64,000 bases of DNA from the NCBI RefSeq assembly GCF_000482845.1, contig NZ_AXWV01000017.1, forward strand, positions 1 to 64,000, given 5' to 3'. The stretch is from Anaerobiospirillum succiniciproducens DSM 6400 (GTDB lineage Bacteria; Pseudomonadota; Gammaproteobacteria; Enterobacterales; Succinivibrionaceae). The notes below the pieces were generated by a model that saw only the letters and a program-made list of their open reading frames with translations, was not told the origin of the DNA and did no database searches. Numbering within the stretch: position 1 is the first letter of the stretch; each line of letters starts with the position of its first letter. Below, one piece after another: positions 37,283-47,296 of the stretch. Position numbers and translations under genes: made by a program.

Positions 37283-39655
37283 TTAGACGGACTCGTCGGC
37301 ACGAAGCTTATCGGATGGACGTACACGCTTGCGCTTGGAGGCATGCTCGGCACTTACCTCAGCATGAGGGGCACTCTTTTGCATTTGCTGATATGTAGCT
37401 GCATTAGCCTGAGCGTGGATACGGTCAGTTCCAGTTAAGTTTGAGCCACTAGCATCAATACCACCGTCAACAAACTTAACCTCTTGCTTAAAGAGATTGT
37501 CGCGTTGCTGCGCTGATACATTGCTGCTTGAACGCATCTTTGGAGCAGTCTGAATGCCACCAAGTGGATCTGAAGGAGCAACCTTTGGCATCTTATCCTG
37601 TGCAGGGCCTGTTTGCACAGTATTAGAGGTGCTTACCACTCTGCGAGCAACGGCTGCCTCTGAACCAATGTTCTGTACGCCTGAGCCAAGACCACTATCC
37701 ATTGATGGAGCCATGGCAGTGCCAATACCAATAGGACCACTTCGCTTTGCCCCTGCAGCTAATTGAGCACTAGCCTTATTGACTGCAGGACTCTCAGCAC
37801 GTGGTGCGCTTGTAGCTCTATTTGGAGAACTTGGCATAGGTGCTTGTGACTTTGGAGCCTGAGCACGTGCTAAAGCTCTATCACGAGCATTAGCCTGATA
37901 GTTAGTAAACTCCTGAGTATTTACCTTACCTCTTTGTAAAGAAGTATCGTTCTGCAGCGTTGCTCTCATAGCAGCACCGGCCTGTGCTGCAGTTGGCCTT
38001 GATGAACTCATCTGCATTGAACGGCCATGCATTGGAGCATTGCTTCTAGTACCTGAGCTATTCAAGAACTTACCAGAAAAGCCACTTTCTGCTGCTCGGC
38101 GAGAGGACGGTAAGGTTGCTTTCTTTAAAGCTGAGGTATCGAGACCTGCACCTGCCTTTGGAGTAATTGGACCTCTTAAAGCAGAAGTATCGACACGATG
38201 CTTATTGCCTTGCTGCACATTATCCTGTTTAGCTCGAGCTGCATTGCCCATTGAAACAGAGGATGCACTGGCGTTCTTGGCCTCATTCATCAGATATGCA
38301 AGACCTTCATTGCTAGAAGATGCTTGCATTGCCATGCCATTACCTTGAGTATTGGCAGATCCTCCCCCAAATTGTACTGGGGTAACTACCTTTTGCTTTG
38401 GTTGTCTTGCTGAAGCCTCAGACTGATAGATATTCGCTAAATCTTCAGAAGCATGCTCCTGTTGAACTTGAGAGGAGATATTGCGTGATGCTTGAGCCTC
38501 TTGAGCTGCTTTTTGAGCTTGGACACGAGCTTGTGCAGCTTGTTTCGCTTGAGCTGCCTGTTTAGCTTGCTCTTCAGCTTGACGCTGCATCGCAGCCTTG
38601 GCAATACTCTCTGAACGAGCCTTAGCACGAGCAATAGCCTCTTCACGAGCCTTCTTTAACGCAATACTCTTCTGTTCAGCTGCTGATCTGGCTTTGGCAA
38701 TTTCTTCAGCCTGCTTTTTCATAGCAACTTCTTGCTGTTCACGCTTGAGTGCTGCTTCTTTAGCAGCCTTTTCTGCCTGTTCTTTTGCCTGTGAGGCTGC
38801 AATAGCTTGTTCTTCTTTTGAAACCTCACCTAAAGCGGCAATCTGAGCCTCACGACGCTCTTTTTGCATCTCTTTATCGCGAGCAATCTTCTCTTTGAGA
38901 TCTTTAATATCTGGATGAGATTGTGCGCTGGCAGATTGTGTCTGTTCTTTATGACGACGCAGTGCTTCTTCGGTTCGACTCTGTTGCTGCTCAAGCATTT
39001 GCGCATGGGCTTCTTTTAAGAAGTCATTAGGATCACCTACTGACTCACTTTTAACTGAACCAAACCAGCCCTTCTTACGAACCGCATCAGCACCATCATG
39101 CAATGCAGCCTTGGCTCGAGCCTCTTTTTCAGCCTGTTTTTGAGCAGCTTTAGCCTCTTTAGACGCAAGCTTCTGTGCTTTAGCATTTGCCTTGGCGCGA
39201 GCTTTTTCATCTTTTAATTGCTGCTTGCGTACGTCTGCTTCAGCATTTTTGTACAGGCGCTCATAAGTCTCACGATTAGACTTGAGCATCTGTTTATTCG
39301 ACTCAGCAAGCTCGCTTTCGGATGGGAAGTTACGGCTTTTACGACCGTTTGGGCGCATGCGTCCCTTACCCTGCTTCTTATCCATAGCCTCAATCTTACG
39401 GCGCATGCTATTGAGCTCATGGCCAACTTGAGGCGTAAGTTCAGCTACGAACTTCTTATCAATTGGACGTCCCTTTTCTACAGCATCAATGATCTTGCGT
39501 TTAGCGAGGTAAACCGCAGCTGAGAGAATTACAGAGAATATCAGTGTAGACGGCATAGCAGCAGCCACGCTAGTAAGCGTGAACGGCTGTGCTGCGAAAA
39601 GCACCTCATTCAGGGCAATAACAATTGCCCATACACTCATAAACAATAAGATCAT
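37283..39655 (-). CDS. Large membrane-anchored coiled-coil protein of unknown function
   Basis: 790 residues. Two hydrophobic helices occupy about residues 2-20 and 32-52. They are followed by a long Lys/Ala/Glu/Gln-rich coiled coil (to about residue 400), with runs of Ala-Lys-Glu heptads. The last half is low-complexity, rich in Ser, Ala, Asn and Gln and probably disordered. No enzymatic motif is visible, and I do not recognise a family. The topology suggests a membrane anchor with a long cytoplasmic rod. The ATG at 39655 has CAGG about 7 nt upstream; an adjacent TTG is an alternative. It converges on the small unknown genes and is not in an obvious operon. Confidence 0.75.
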   Translation of the reverse strand: MILLFMSVWAIVIALNEVLFAAQPFTLTSVAAAMPSTLIFSVILSAAVYLAKRKIIDAVEKGRPIDKKFVAELTPQVGHELNSMRRKIEAMDKKQGKGRMRPNGRKSRNFPSESELAESNKQMLKSNRETYERLYKNAEADVRKQQLKDEKARAKANAKAQKLASKEAKAAQKQAEKEARAKAALHDGADAVRKKGWFGSVKSESVGDPNDFLKEAHAQMLEQQQSRTEEALRRHKEQTQSASAQSHPDIKDLKEKIARDKEMQKERREAQIAALGEVSKEEQAIAASQAKEQAEKAAKEAALKREQQEVAMKKQAEEIAKARSAAEQKSIALKKAREEAIARAKARSESIAKAAMQRQAEEQAKQAAQAKQAAQARVQAQKAAQEAQASRNISSQVQQEHASEDLANIYQSEASARQPKQKVVTPVQFGGGSANTQGNGMAMQASSSNEGLAYLMNEAKNASASSVSMGNAARAKQDNVQQGNKHRVDTSALRGPITPKAGAGLDTSALKKATLPSSRRAAESGFSGKFLNSSGTRSNAPMHGRSMQMSSSRPTAAQAGAAMRATLQNDTSLQRGKVNTQEFTNYQANARDRALARAQAPKSQAPMPSSPNRATSAPRAESPAVNKASAQLAAGAKRSGPIGIGTAMAPSMDSGLGSGVQNIGSEAAVARRVVSTSNTVQTGPAQDKMPKVAPSDPLGGIQTAPKMRSSSNVSAQQRDNLFKQEVKFVDGGIDASGSNLTGTDRIHAQANAATYQQMQKSAPHAEVSAEHASKRKRVRPSDKLRADESV

Positions 39656-40112
39656 CAAATAACCTGTAGCGGAAGCTAGATTGCCAAAGCAGGATAATTA
39701 CATATATTTGGCTTATCTGCATCATGGCAGACTTAACTTTGCTTGTTTGGACGCTGTCCAAATCTTAGGAGATGAAACTCTTTAAGGCAAAGTAAACAAA
39801 CTCAGGCCTCATAGGCCTATTTAACTCACCAGGTACAACCATGGTGTTTGCCAAGGTAAAAGCGACCTTGGCTAAGGCTAATGATATAAACACCATTAGC
39901 CATTACATACGGCAAATGTTAAGCCTATACAGACTTAACAATAGCCATGAACATCTTTTATGTTTAGATGCTATACACCCGATAGTTTATATGAACTTAA
40001 TACAAAATCACTAGCAGGTGAAAATTTGCAAACAACAACTTATTAGTAGGAAACACAGAGTGTATTTTTGCAAACCAAAGCTTGATTCTTTCGCTCAAGA
40101 ATCAATAGCTAA
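39656..40112. other. Spacer between folD and the coiled-coil gene
   Basis: 457 nt with no credible gene, RNA or repeat seen. It contains the promoter of the coiled-coil gene. Confidence 0.5.
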
Positions 40113-40970
40113 TTACTTAGCGATGTGGTTTTTGTATGCCTGTACAGTGTTTTCCATTAAAGTTGCAACAGTCATTGGGCCTACACCACCTGGAACAGGG
40201 GTGATGAATGAAGCATGCTTAGCTGCCTCTTCATAACCAACGTCACCACACAGTGAGCCATCCTCAAGACGATTGATACCCACATCGATAACGATAGCGC
40301 CATCCTTAACCCACTCACCTGGAACTAAGTTTGGCTTGCCACAGGCTACGATTAAGAGATCAGCTGTACGTACAAAGGACTCAAGATTCTTAGTGAAACG
40401 ATGAGTTACTGTAACAGTAGCGCCTTCTAATAACAGCTCTAAAGCCATAGGACGACCAACTAAGTTGGAAGCACCTACGATTACCGCATTGATACCAAGT
40501 AAGTCAGCATTGATGCTCTTTAAGAGAGTCATAACACCCTTTGGAGTGCAGGCACGTAATACAGGAATACGCTGAGCTAAACGACCTACATTGTATGGGT
40601 GGAAGCCGTCGACATCCTTATCTGATGCGATCTTCTCAATGATACGACGCTCATCAAGACCCTCTGGCAGAGGGAACTGTACTAAGATACCGTCGATTTC
40701 ATTGTTAGCATTGCACTCATCAATGAGCTTCTCGAGCTCTTCTTGAGTTGTAGTAGCAGGTAAGTCATAAGAAAAAGACTTAATACCCACCTCTTCACAA
40801 GCTCTACGCTTGTTACGAACATAAACCTCAGAAGCTGGATCGGCACCTACTAAAATCACAGCCAGACCAGGAGCTCTTAGTCCTTGAGCGACCTGAGCGT
40901 TTACTTCTTCTTTAAGCTGTGCACGTAAGTTCTTTGCAACTGCCTTACCATCAATGATCTGAGCTGACAT
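40113..40970 (-). CDS. folD: Bifunctional methylenetetrahydrofolate dehydrogenase/cyclohydrolase
   Basis: Oxidises methylene-THF to methenyl-THF and hydrolyses it to formyl-THF, NADP dependent. Family blocks: [29 protein letters not shown] including the catalytic Lys and Tyr, [18 protein letters not shown], the NADP-binding [28 protein letters not shown], and the C-terminal [20 protein letters not shown]. At 285 residues it is standard. GAGG lies 7 nt before the ATG. It stands alone; GlyA, its one-carbon partner, is 9 kb away. Confidence 0.98.
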   Translation of the reverse strand: MSAQIIDGKAVAKNLRAQLKEEVNAQVAQGLRAPGLAVILVGADPASEVYVRNKRRACEEVGIKSFSYDLPATTTQEELEKLIDECNANNEIDGILVQFPLPEGLDERRIIEKIASDKDVDGFHPYNVGRLAQRIPVLRACTPKGVMTLLKSINADLLGINAVIVGASNLVGRPMALELLLEGATVTVTHRFTKNLESFVRTADLLIVACGKPNLVPGEWVKDGAIVIDVGINRLEDGSLCGDVGYEEAAKHASFITPVPGGVGPMTVATLMENTVQAYKNHIAK

Positions 40971-41065
40971 TTCTTTCCTCGTTTGCCTAAATAAGGTATA
41001 TGGCTAAAACGATATTATACGGTAATTACATTGCCTTTTTACTCGCAAGATAATGCTATGCCCCA

Positions 41066-41106
41066 AAAACGACAAAGGGCCTGTGTAAAAACGCAGACCC
41101 TTTGTC
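41066..41106 (-). terminator. Terminator of fabV
   Basis: GACAAAGGG / CCCTTTGTC arms (41071-41106) with additional pairing inside, followed on the minus strand by GTTTTT. It lies 36 nt after the fabV stop. Confidence 0.85.
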
Positions 41107-41141
41107 TTGTAATTAACTCTTAATGAGTCAATAAATTGCTT

Positions 41142-42341
41142 TTAGACGAGCTGTACGCAGTCAAAATCAGCAACTGGGTTTACATCAGCGCTATAGTCTA
41201 CGCCGTCAACCTCGAAGCCAAAGAGCTGCAGGAACTCGTGCTTGTACTCTTCGTAATCGGTGATCTCTTTGAGGTTCTCGGTAGTAACCTTAGCCCATAA
41301 GTCCTTGCACTTGAGCTGAACGCTATCACGAAGCTCCCAGCTATCCATACGTACACGACCAGCAGCGTCGATCTCAGGAGCCTTAACACCGTATAAAGAG
41401 GTAGCAAACATACGGTAGATGTGCTCGATTACGCTCTCGTGGATGCCCTGCTCACGCATTACACGGAAGCATAAAGCGATGTATAAAGGCATTACAGGAA
41501 TAGCAGAAGAAGCCTGAGTTACTACAGACTTAAGTACTGCAACACGTGCGTCGCCCTTAACGTCCTGCAAGCTCTCACGGATTGCTAAAGCAGCACGATC
41601 TAAATCTTCCTTAGCCTTACCTAAAGCACCGTGCCAGTAGATTGGCCAAGTGATCTCAGTACCGATGTAGCTGTAGGCAACAGTCTTGCAACCTTCAGCA
41701 AGAACGCCTGCACCCTTAAGTGCATTCATCCACAGCTCCCAGTCCTGACCACCCATAACGGTAACGGTGTTCTGTACTTCCTCATCGGTAGCTGGCTCTA
41801 CAGTAGCCTCGATGATGGTGTCCTTGTTGGTATCAATAGCAGTAGATACATATGGCTTACCGATTGGCTTTAAGCATGAACGAACTACTTCACCAGTTGA
41901 TGGAACCTTACGAACAGGAGATGCAAGAGAGTAAACAACCAAGTCTACCTGACCTAAGTCTTCCTTGATCATCTTGATAACCTGCTCACGGCACTCATCA
42001 GAGAAAGCGTCAGCATTAACGTTGCGAGCATATAAGCCAGCTTCGGTTGCAAACTTGGTGAAAGCAGCGGTGTTGTACCAGCCTGCACTACCAGGACGCT
42101 TTTCAGTACCTGGCTTCTCAAAGAACACACCTAAAGTGGCGGCACCTGAACCAAATGCAGCTGAGATACGTGATGCTAAGCCGTAACCAGTAGAAGCACC
42201 AATTACCAGAACCTTCTTAGGACCATCAGCAACTGCAGGCTGTGACTTTACATAGTCGATTTGGCTCTTAACGTTAGCCTCACAGCCAGTTGGATGAGTT
42301 GTAACACAGATAAAACCACGAACTTTAGGCTCAATTACCAT
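41142..42341 (-). CDS. fabV: Trans-2-enoyl-CoA/ACP reductase, FabV type
   Basis: NADH-dependent reductase for the last step of fatty-acid elongation, the triclosan-tolerant alternative to FabI. The N-terminus [18 protein letters not shown], the nucleotide-binding [17 protein letters not shown], the [17 protein letters not shown] stretch and [12 protein letters not shown] are all typical. The catalytic Tyr and Lys lie in [24 protein letters not shown] (Tyr, eight residues, Lys). The ATG at 42341 has GAGG 6 nt upstream and gives 399 residues, the family length. A conserved zinc-like tail is complete. Confidence 0.97.
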   Translation of the reverse strand: MVIEPKVRGFICVTTHPTGCEANVKSQIDYVKSQPAVADGPKKVLVIGASTGYGLASRISAAFGSGAATLGVFFEKPGTEKRPGSAGWYNTAAFTKFATEAGLYARNVNADAFSDECREQVIKMIKEDLGQVDLVVYSLASPVRKVPSTGEVVRSCLKPIGKPYVSTAIDTNKDTIIEATVEPATDEEVQNTVTVMGGQDWELWMNALKGAGVLAEGCKTVAYSYIGTEITWPIYWHGALGKAKEDLDRAALAIRESLQDVKGDARVAVLKSVVTQASSAIPVMPLYIALCFRVMREQGIHESVIEHIYRMFATSLYGVKAPEIDAAGRVRMDSWELRDSVQLKCKDLWAKVTTENLKEITDYEEYKHEFLQLFGFEVDGVDYSADVNPVADFDCVQLV

Positions 42342-43175
42342 AAATAACCTCAATGACAAACTTATCGCTGCCCAACAGCTTTACAGTCTCCTAAGCAGGA
42401 TCGACCTAAATACCTTGCTGTGTAGGCATTAACCTTTAGACTCAATCAAGGTTCTTACCTTGATTTAGAATACTTAGTCACATGCCTGAGAATGCAGCGA
42501 CTGTAGATTCAGTTGAGTGCCTGCCTTGAGCTCTGTCAAGAGACTTTGGCAAGGTAGCAGCTGAACCAAATCACAATATTATATGTCATGCTAGCTCATG
42601 ATCAAAGCGCCTATTTTTGAGCACATAAGCCAACGACAAAATGAGGCAACTAATGCAAATTGCTTTGTCTGTCCTTAATTTGCAAGCTATATCCAAGCGC
42701 CCGCTCATTCAATACAAGTCAGAGGCTAGAACATATACGCCTATAGATCTGCGCACTATTTAGGACTCAAAAGGGCTCTAGCTCATAAAAATAGCTTAAG
42801 TTTTAAATTCACCACTCATATTAAAAAATGGCCTATTTAAGCCAATCAAGTATGCCTTTGATGCTCAGAGGCATAAAAGCGCGAAAAATGAGCACTCTTG
42901 CCATGCTACTTATGCGCTTTCGTCAGTGGCAATAAGGCGCTTAAGCCTTATAATAAATGATTTGTATCATAGTACTGCCTAAGATGGCTTGCACTTAGGG
43001 TAGTACCGTCATCTCGTGTGTGGACACTTACTTTAAAATTTAGTGAGTAGCTTGAGATAACGTAAAGCAAGATAGGCTTAAATGCACTGAACGTGTATGG
43101 AAGCTAAGCTTTTAGGCCCTATCTTGTCTTGTGGTAAGACTAGTGAGATTTAGCGCTTTTATTAAGAGACCGTGT
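42342..43175. other. Divergent spacer between fabV and the PBP4 gene
   Basis: 834 nt with no credible gene. Both flanking genes are transcribed away from it, so it holds their promoters. I recognise no specific regulator site or repeat. Confidence 0.5.
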
Positions 43176-44678
43176 ATGTTGCGCAAAGTACTTTTATCCT
43201 GCCTGCTCTCAGGCATCGCCTTATGTACTCCTCTAACAGCCTCAGCTATCACTGCAGATAGCGAGCCTTTGCCAGGTTCTCAAGTAGGCATCGCTTACAA
43301 GCTACCTAACAGCAACAAGGTCTATGGAAAGAACAATCACTTATTCTTTCACCCTGCTTCTACTCAAAAGGTAGTAACTGCACTTGCTGCCATGATCTAT
43401 CTTGGTCCTGATTATGAAATTAAGACCAATTTAGCTGTGCGCAACAATGTGGTAGCTGCCAACAATAAGCTCCATATTGATGGCTCTGGTACTTTAAACT
43501 CTGATGTCATTGTTAAGTTCTCAGGTGACCCAACCTTACGTGTTGACCACTACCAAAGCCTGCTATCAGTTTTAAAAAATCACGGTGTACGCGCTATCAA
43601 TGGCCGCGTAATTTTAGATGTGAGCCGTTTTAGTGGCCAAAGCCGTGCTAATGGTTGGTCATGGGATGACTTACCATCTTGCTTTACCGCCCCATCAGCT
43701 CCAATCATCTTAAATCGCAACTGCACCTTCGCTCAGCTGACCTCAGAAGGTCCTGGCACCCACGCCTCTCCTTTAATCCCTGCTGGTATTCCAATTGAAA
43801 TTAAGTCCAGCGTTACTGCAGTAGCCCCAAATGACTACGGTGGTGACTGCGTGCTTGAGGCCAACCTCTTTATCGATAACAAATACCACTTAACTGGTTG
43901 TGTTCCAGCCTCTTTAAAGAACAATCGCCCATGGCCTTTATCTTTAGCCATCTACGATGCCGAGCGTTGGGGTATTGATTGGACTGAGAAGATCATGAAT
44001 CGTCTTGGCATCAAGGTCAGTGGCGGCATTGAGATCTCTCGCACTCCTGAGTCTGACACTGTAACCATTGCCCACCGTAGCTCTCCAAAGCTTAAAGAGC
44101 TGGTGCAATACATGTTACAAAAGTCTAACAACCTGTATGCCGATGCTATTGCTAAGAACGTAGCTGCTGAGTACTTTGACCTGCCAGCAACTTACAACCG
44201 TGCTAATCGCGCCATGCGTTCAATCCTTAACCAAAAGGCTCATATTGACCTTGGCAATTCCTATATCGTCGATGGCTCAGGTTTATCCCCACATAACTTA
44301 ATGTCACCAGACAAGATGCTGGAGATCTTAGACTATATCAATCAAAACAACGAAACCTTAGGCATCATTGAGCTGCTTCCTGTTTCAGGCAAATCAGGCA
44401 CCTTACAATGGCGTGCCTCTACCTTTGCGGAGCCTTTAAAGGAGCATGTCATTGCTAAGACTGGTACTTTACAAAATGTATCCAACTTAGCAGGCTTTAT
44501 CATCACAGCCTCAGGTAACCGTGTGCCATTTGTGATGTTCACTAACTCAATTACCTACTCTGAGCGCACCCGTGACAATGTACGTAATCGTCGTGCCCCA
44601 TCTCCTCACTATGGCTATGAGCGTTACGTTATGGAGAACATTTACCACGAGCGTGTGATTGGCAAAGACTTCCGCTAA
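43176..44678 (+). CDS. dacB: D-alanyl-D-alanine carboxypeptidase/endopeptidase PBP4
   Basis: Periplasmic class C penicillin-binding protein that trims stem peptides and cuts cross-links. A signal peptide (about 24 residues, cut after TASA) is followed by the active-site PASTQK near residue 50. The large DacB insertion domain comes next, then the SNN motif (QKSNNLYADAIAKN) near 315 and the KTG motif (IAKTGTLQNVS) near 430. At 500 residues it is standard for DacB. I chose the ATG at 43176 because it begins the signal peptide; the upstream GTG frame would place 15 polar residues in front. Confidence 0.94.
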   Translation: MLRKVLLSCLLSGIALCTPLTASAITADSEPLPGSQVGIAYKLPNSNKVYGKNNHLFFHPASTQKVVTALAAMIYLGPDYEIKTNLAVRNNVVAANNKLHIDGSGTLNSDVIVKFSGDPTLRVDHYQSLLSVLKNHGVRAINGRVILDVSRFSGQSRANGWSWDDLPSCFTAPSAPIILNRNCTFAQLTSEGPGTHASPLIPAGIPIEIKSSVTAVAPNDYGGDCVLEANLFIDNKYHLTGCVPASLKNNRPWPLSLAIYDAERWGIDWTEKIMNRLGIKVSGGIEISRTPESDTVTIAHRSSPKLKELVQYMLQKSNNLYADAIAKNVAAEYFDLPATYNRANRAMRSILNQKAHIDLGNSYIVDGSGLSPHNLMSPDKMLEILDYINQNNETLGIIELLPVSGKSGTLQWRASTFAEPLKEHVIAKTGTLQNVSNLAGFIITASGNRVPFVMFTNSITYSERTRDNVRNRRAPSPHYGYERYVMENIYHERVIGKDFR

Positions 44679-44683
44679 ATAAA

Positions 44684-44710
44684 GCTCAATAGCTTCATAA
44701 GCTATTGAGC
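44684..44710 (+). terminator. Hairpin directly after dacB
   Basis: Perfect 11-bp stem GCTCAATAGCT / AGCTATTGAGC with a 5-nt loop, starting 6 nt after the stop; the T-tract is weak. Confidence 0.6.
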
Positions 44711-44734
44711 CTTAGCTTAGACTAAAGATAATGC

Positions 44735-44773
44735 AACGGCCCTGATCTTAATAAGATTGGGGCCGTTCCATTT
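44735..44773 (+). terminator. Second hairpin after dacB
   Basis: AACGGCCC with ATCTT pairs with AAGAT and GGGCCGTT, followed by CCATTTT. With the first hairpin it forms a tandem terminator. Confidence 0.7.
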
Positions 44774-45154
44774 TGGAGGGATTATTCTTACTTTCAGTTC
44801 AAAGCTCAACTGTGTTTATTCGGTGCTACAATCGTTACAAGGACTGAAACTTACAAGTTAATTTGCCATGGCAAAGTAATGCTATGAGGCGCTCAGCTGG
44901 TCTGAAAGTGATGGCCGGCGACGTTATGGGCAGCGTAATACAAGGAATTGCGCACCGATACAAAGAGACTTGGACAGTTTTGTGTTTTAACATCCTGTAT
45001 TTGGAGACTGAGCCGTCTTAAACATCTTTAGACCTCAGGTTCATACTCGATCATAAGACGATTAGTAAGTACTAATTACTCGAAGCATAAGCTAGCTTTT
45101 AATGTATCCGGTTAACTTGTTCTCTAAGAGAGTCTAAGACTGTTCTTACGCGCT
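44774..45154. other. Upstream region of alaA
   Basis: 381 nt without a credible gene. It presumably includes the alaA promoter and a long leader. No clear ribosome site precedes alaA. Confidence 0.45.
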
Positions 45155-46369
45155 ATGAAGCCGATTGAAAAATCTCATAAACTCGATCATGTCTGTTATG
45201 ACATCCGAGGACGTATCCATCAAGAAGCCTGTCGCATGGAAGAAGAAGGCACCCGTATTCTTAAACTGAATATTGGTAATCTTGCGACCTTTGGCTTTGA
45301 GGCTCCTGAAGAAGTTGTTCGTGATGTAGTTAGAAACATTCCTAACTCTCAGGGTTACTGCGAATCTAACGGTATCTTCTCTGCGCGTAAAGCGATCGCA
45401 CAGTACTATCAGCAAAAGGGTCTGAAGTACGCTGATGTAGACGATGTTTACATTGGCAATGGTGTCTCTGAGCTCATCACCATGTCGATGAACGCTCTTT
45501 TAAACAATGGCGATGAGATTTTAGTACCTGCTCCTGACTATCCATTATGGACAGCTGCAGTTACTTTAGCAGGTGGTCAAGCCGTGCACTACTTATGTGA
45601 CGAAGAGGCTAACTGGTTCCCTGATTTAGACGATATTCGTCGCAAGATTTCCCCACGTACTCGCGGTATCGTCATCATCAATCCAAATAACCCAACTGGC
45701 GCAGTTTATAGCACCGAATTCCTCTTAGATTTAATTCAGCTATGCCGTGAGCACGAGCTGATGATTTTCTCTGACGAGATTTACGACAAGATTCTCTACG
45801 ATGACTATGCTCACCGTAGTGTTTGCACCTTATGTGACGATGTGCCTATCGTTACCTACAATGGCCTATCTAAGACCTACCGCGCCTGTGGTTTCCGCCA
45901 AGGCTGGATGATTATCACTGGACCAAAGGCTAAGATGCGTGGCTATATTGAAGGCATTCGTATGATGATGGCGATGCGTCTATGCGCTAACGTGCCTTTA
46001 CAACATGCTATACAAACATCCTTAGGCGGCTATCAAAGTATCAATGAGTTAATCGTGCCTGGTGGTCGACTCCACCGTCAACGTGCGGCCATGTACGAGC
46101 GCTTAAGTGCCATCCCTGGTATTAGCGTTAAAAAGCCTCATGGTGCTTTATACATGTTCCCTAAGATTGACACCAAGCGCTTTAACATCAAGGACGATCA
46201 AAAGTTCTGCCTTGACCTTTTACGTCAAGAAAAGCTCTTAGTGGTACAAGGCACTGGCTTTAACTGGATTAACCCTGATCACTTTAGAGTAGTCTTCTTA
46301 CCTGAAATTGATGTAATTGATGATGCTTGCAATCGTTTAGAGCACTTCTTAAAGCATTACCATCAGTAA
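45155..46369 (+). CDS. alaA: Alanine aminotransferase, AlaA-type
   Basis: PLP-dependent class I aminotransferase forming alanine from pyruvate and glutamate. The sequence follows E. coli AlaA (YfbQ) closely: KPIEKSHKLDHVCYDIRG, LNIGNLATFGFEAPEE, IGNGVSELITMSMNALL, INPNNPTGAVYS, FSDEIYDKILYDD, and the PLP-lysine segment NGLSKTYRACGFRQGWM. The C-terminal PKIDTKRFNIKDDQKF and RVVFLPEIDV finish it. At 404 residues it is full length. No good ribosome site precedes the ATG at 45155, but the family N-terminus fits it. Confidence 0.96.
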   Translation: MKPIEKSHKLDHVCYDIRGRIHQEACRMEEEGTRILKLNIGNLATFGFEAPEEVVRDVVRNIPNSQGYCESNGIFSARKAIAQYYQQKGLKYADVDDVYIGNGVSELITMSMNALLNNGDEILVPAPDYPLWTAAVTLAGGQAVHYLCDEEANWFPDLDDIRRKISPRTRGIVIINPNNPTGAVYSTEFLLDLIQLCREHELMIFSDEIYDKILYDDYAHRSVCTLCDDVPIVTYNGLSKTYRACGFRQGWMIITGPKAKMRGYIEGIRMMMAMRLCANVPLQHAIQTSLGGYQSINELIVPGGRLHRQRAAMYERLSAIPGISVKKPHGALYMFPKIDTKRFNIKDDQKFCLDLLRQEKLLVVQGTGFNWINPDHFRVVFLPEIDVIDDACNRLEHFLKHYHQ

Positions 46370-46440
46370 CGTTAATCAAACTTGTCATATAGCGTAATGA
46401 CGCTTGTGTAAGCTTAATTACAAAAAGATAAGCTTTGAGA

Positions 46441-46482
46441 AAAAAAAATGAGGGGGTACATACAAATGTACGCCCTTTTTTT
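46441..46482. terminator. Terminator of alaA
   Basis: GGGGGTACAT pairs with ATGTACGCCC (one mismatch) around a 4-nt loop, with A-run before and T-run after. It may work both ways. Confidence 0.9.
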
Positions 46483-46582
46483 GTTGATTTGTATCTATGA
46501 GGGTTATACTAAACGTCCTACAAAACAATCTAGAAAACGCTTAGAAAACGCTAAGTGCACTTCAAAGAGGCCCTCTTTAACT

Positions 46583-46873
46583 ATGGAAGATCAGAATCTA
46601 TCTTACTTTGATGCCGAGGCATACACATCAGATAGTAAAGACATTGCTATCTTCATCAACGAAGCACTACAGAGCAACGATGCTAACCACATTGCCAATG
46701 CTTTAGGTATTGCTGCACGTGGCCGTGGCATTAAAGAGGTAGCATTACTGAGCAATCTTAGCGAGTCTCAGTTAGAGCAAAGCTTAAATCAAGAAGGCAA
46801 CCCAACACTTGACACATTAATTAAGACCCTCAAGGCCCTTAATTTAAAAATCGCTGTCGAGCCAATTTGCTAA
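46583..46873 (+). CDS. Addiction-module antidote-like protein (orphan, HTH)
   Basis: 96 residues. The pattern FDAEAYTSDSKDIAIFINEALQSND..HIANALGIAARGRGIKEVA is that of the 'putative addiction module antidote' family (HigA-like helix-turn-helix). The second half (LLSNLSESQLEQSLNQEGNPTLDTLIKTLKALNLKI) completes it. The family partner is normally a HigB/RelE-type toxin encoded directly upstream; the 46370-46582 gap holds only the alaA terminator, and no toxin lies downstream. I chose ATG 46583 because the longer frame starts inside the terminator. The nearest purine-rich site (AGAGG) is 12 nt away, so translation may be weak. Confidence 0.75.
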   Translation: MEDQNLSYFDAEAYTSDSKDIAIFINEALQSNDANHIANALGIAARGRGIKEVALLSNLSESQLEQSLNQEGNPTLDTLIKTLKALNLKIAVEPIC

Positions 46874-46897
46874 TTTGCTAATTTGCTAATTTGCTAA
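46864..46897. repeat. Eight-bp tandem repeat across the antidote stop codon
   Basis: Four perfect copies of AATTTGCT starting at 46864. The stop codon of the antidote gene lies in the first two copies, so changes in copy number do not alter the protein beyond its last residues. Confidence 0.85.
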
Positions 46898-47296
46898 GAG
46901 AGCAAACCCAAAGCCCAGCATCCACTAGAGCTCTAAATATCAAGCACAGCCTAAAATACGCCCCATACTTAAGGGCGGCGTTTTACTGCCGTTTTATTGC
47001 CTCAAGGTAGCTTTGCCTATTTCACACCTAAAATGCAGCTGTTTTAGTGCCTCAAGGTAGCTCTGCCTATTTCCCCGCCTAAATGTAGGCGCATCTAAAA
47101 GATCATACTAGTGCTTGCTACATGCCGCCTACGCTAACAGCAGCGCGGCATTGCATCGCAGCATGGCTGCGCTGAATGCACGCACTTGCGCTGACTCTTG
47201 CGCTGACTCTTGAGCTTCGCTTGCGATGCACACGCTTATGCGTGTGCTAGCTTATGCGTGTGCTTACTCTTGCGCTTGTGCGTGAACTATATTTGA
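46874..47296. other. Repeat-rich spacer before the SNF2 gene's 3' end
   Basis: 423 nt without a gene. It holds two 33-nt near-identical copies 50 nt apart (46991-47023 and 47041-47073, core TTGCCTCAAGGTAGC) and GCGCTGACTCTT and GCTTATGCGTGTGC duplications near 47190-47280. Confidence 0.65.
46991..47073. repeat. Two 33-nt direct repeats 50 nt apart
   Basis: The copies differ at two positions (TTGCC/GTGCC and CTTTG/CTCTG). Origin unknown. Confidence 0.8.

Noticed and set aside
46448-46582. N-terminal extension of the antidote-like protein
   Set aside because: The extension begins inside the alaA terminator and has no similarity to the family; the start at 46583 is better.
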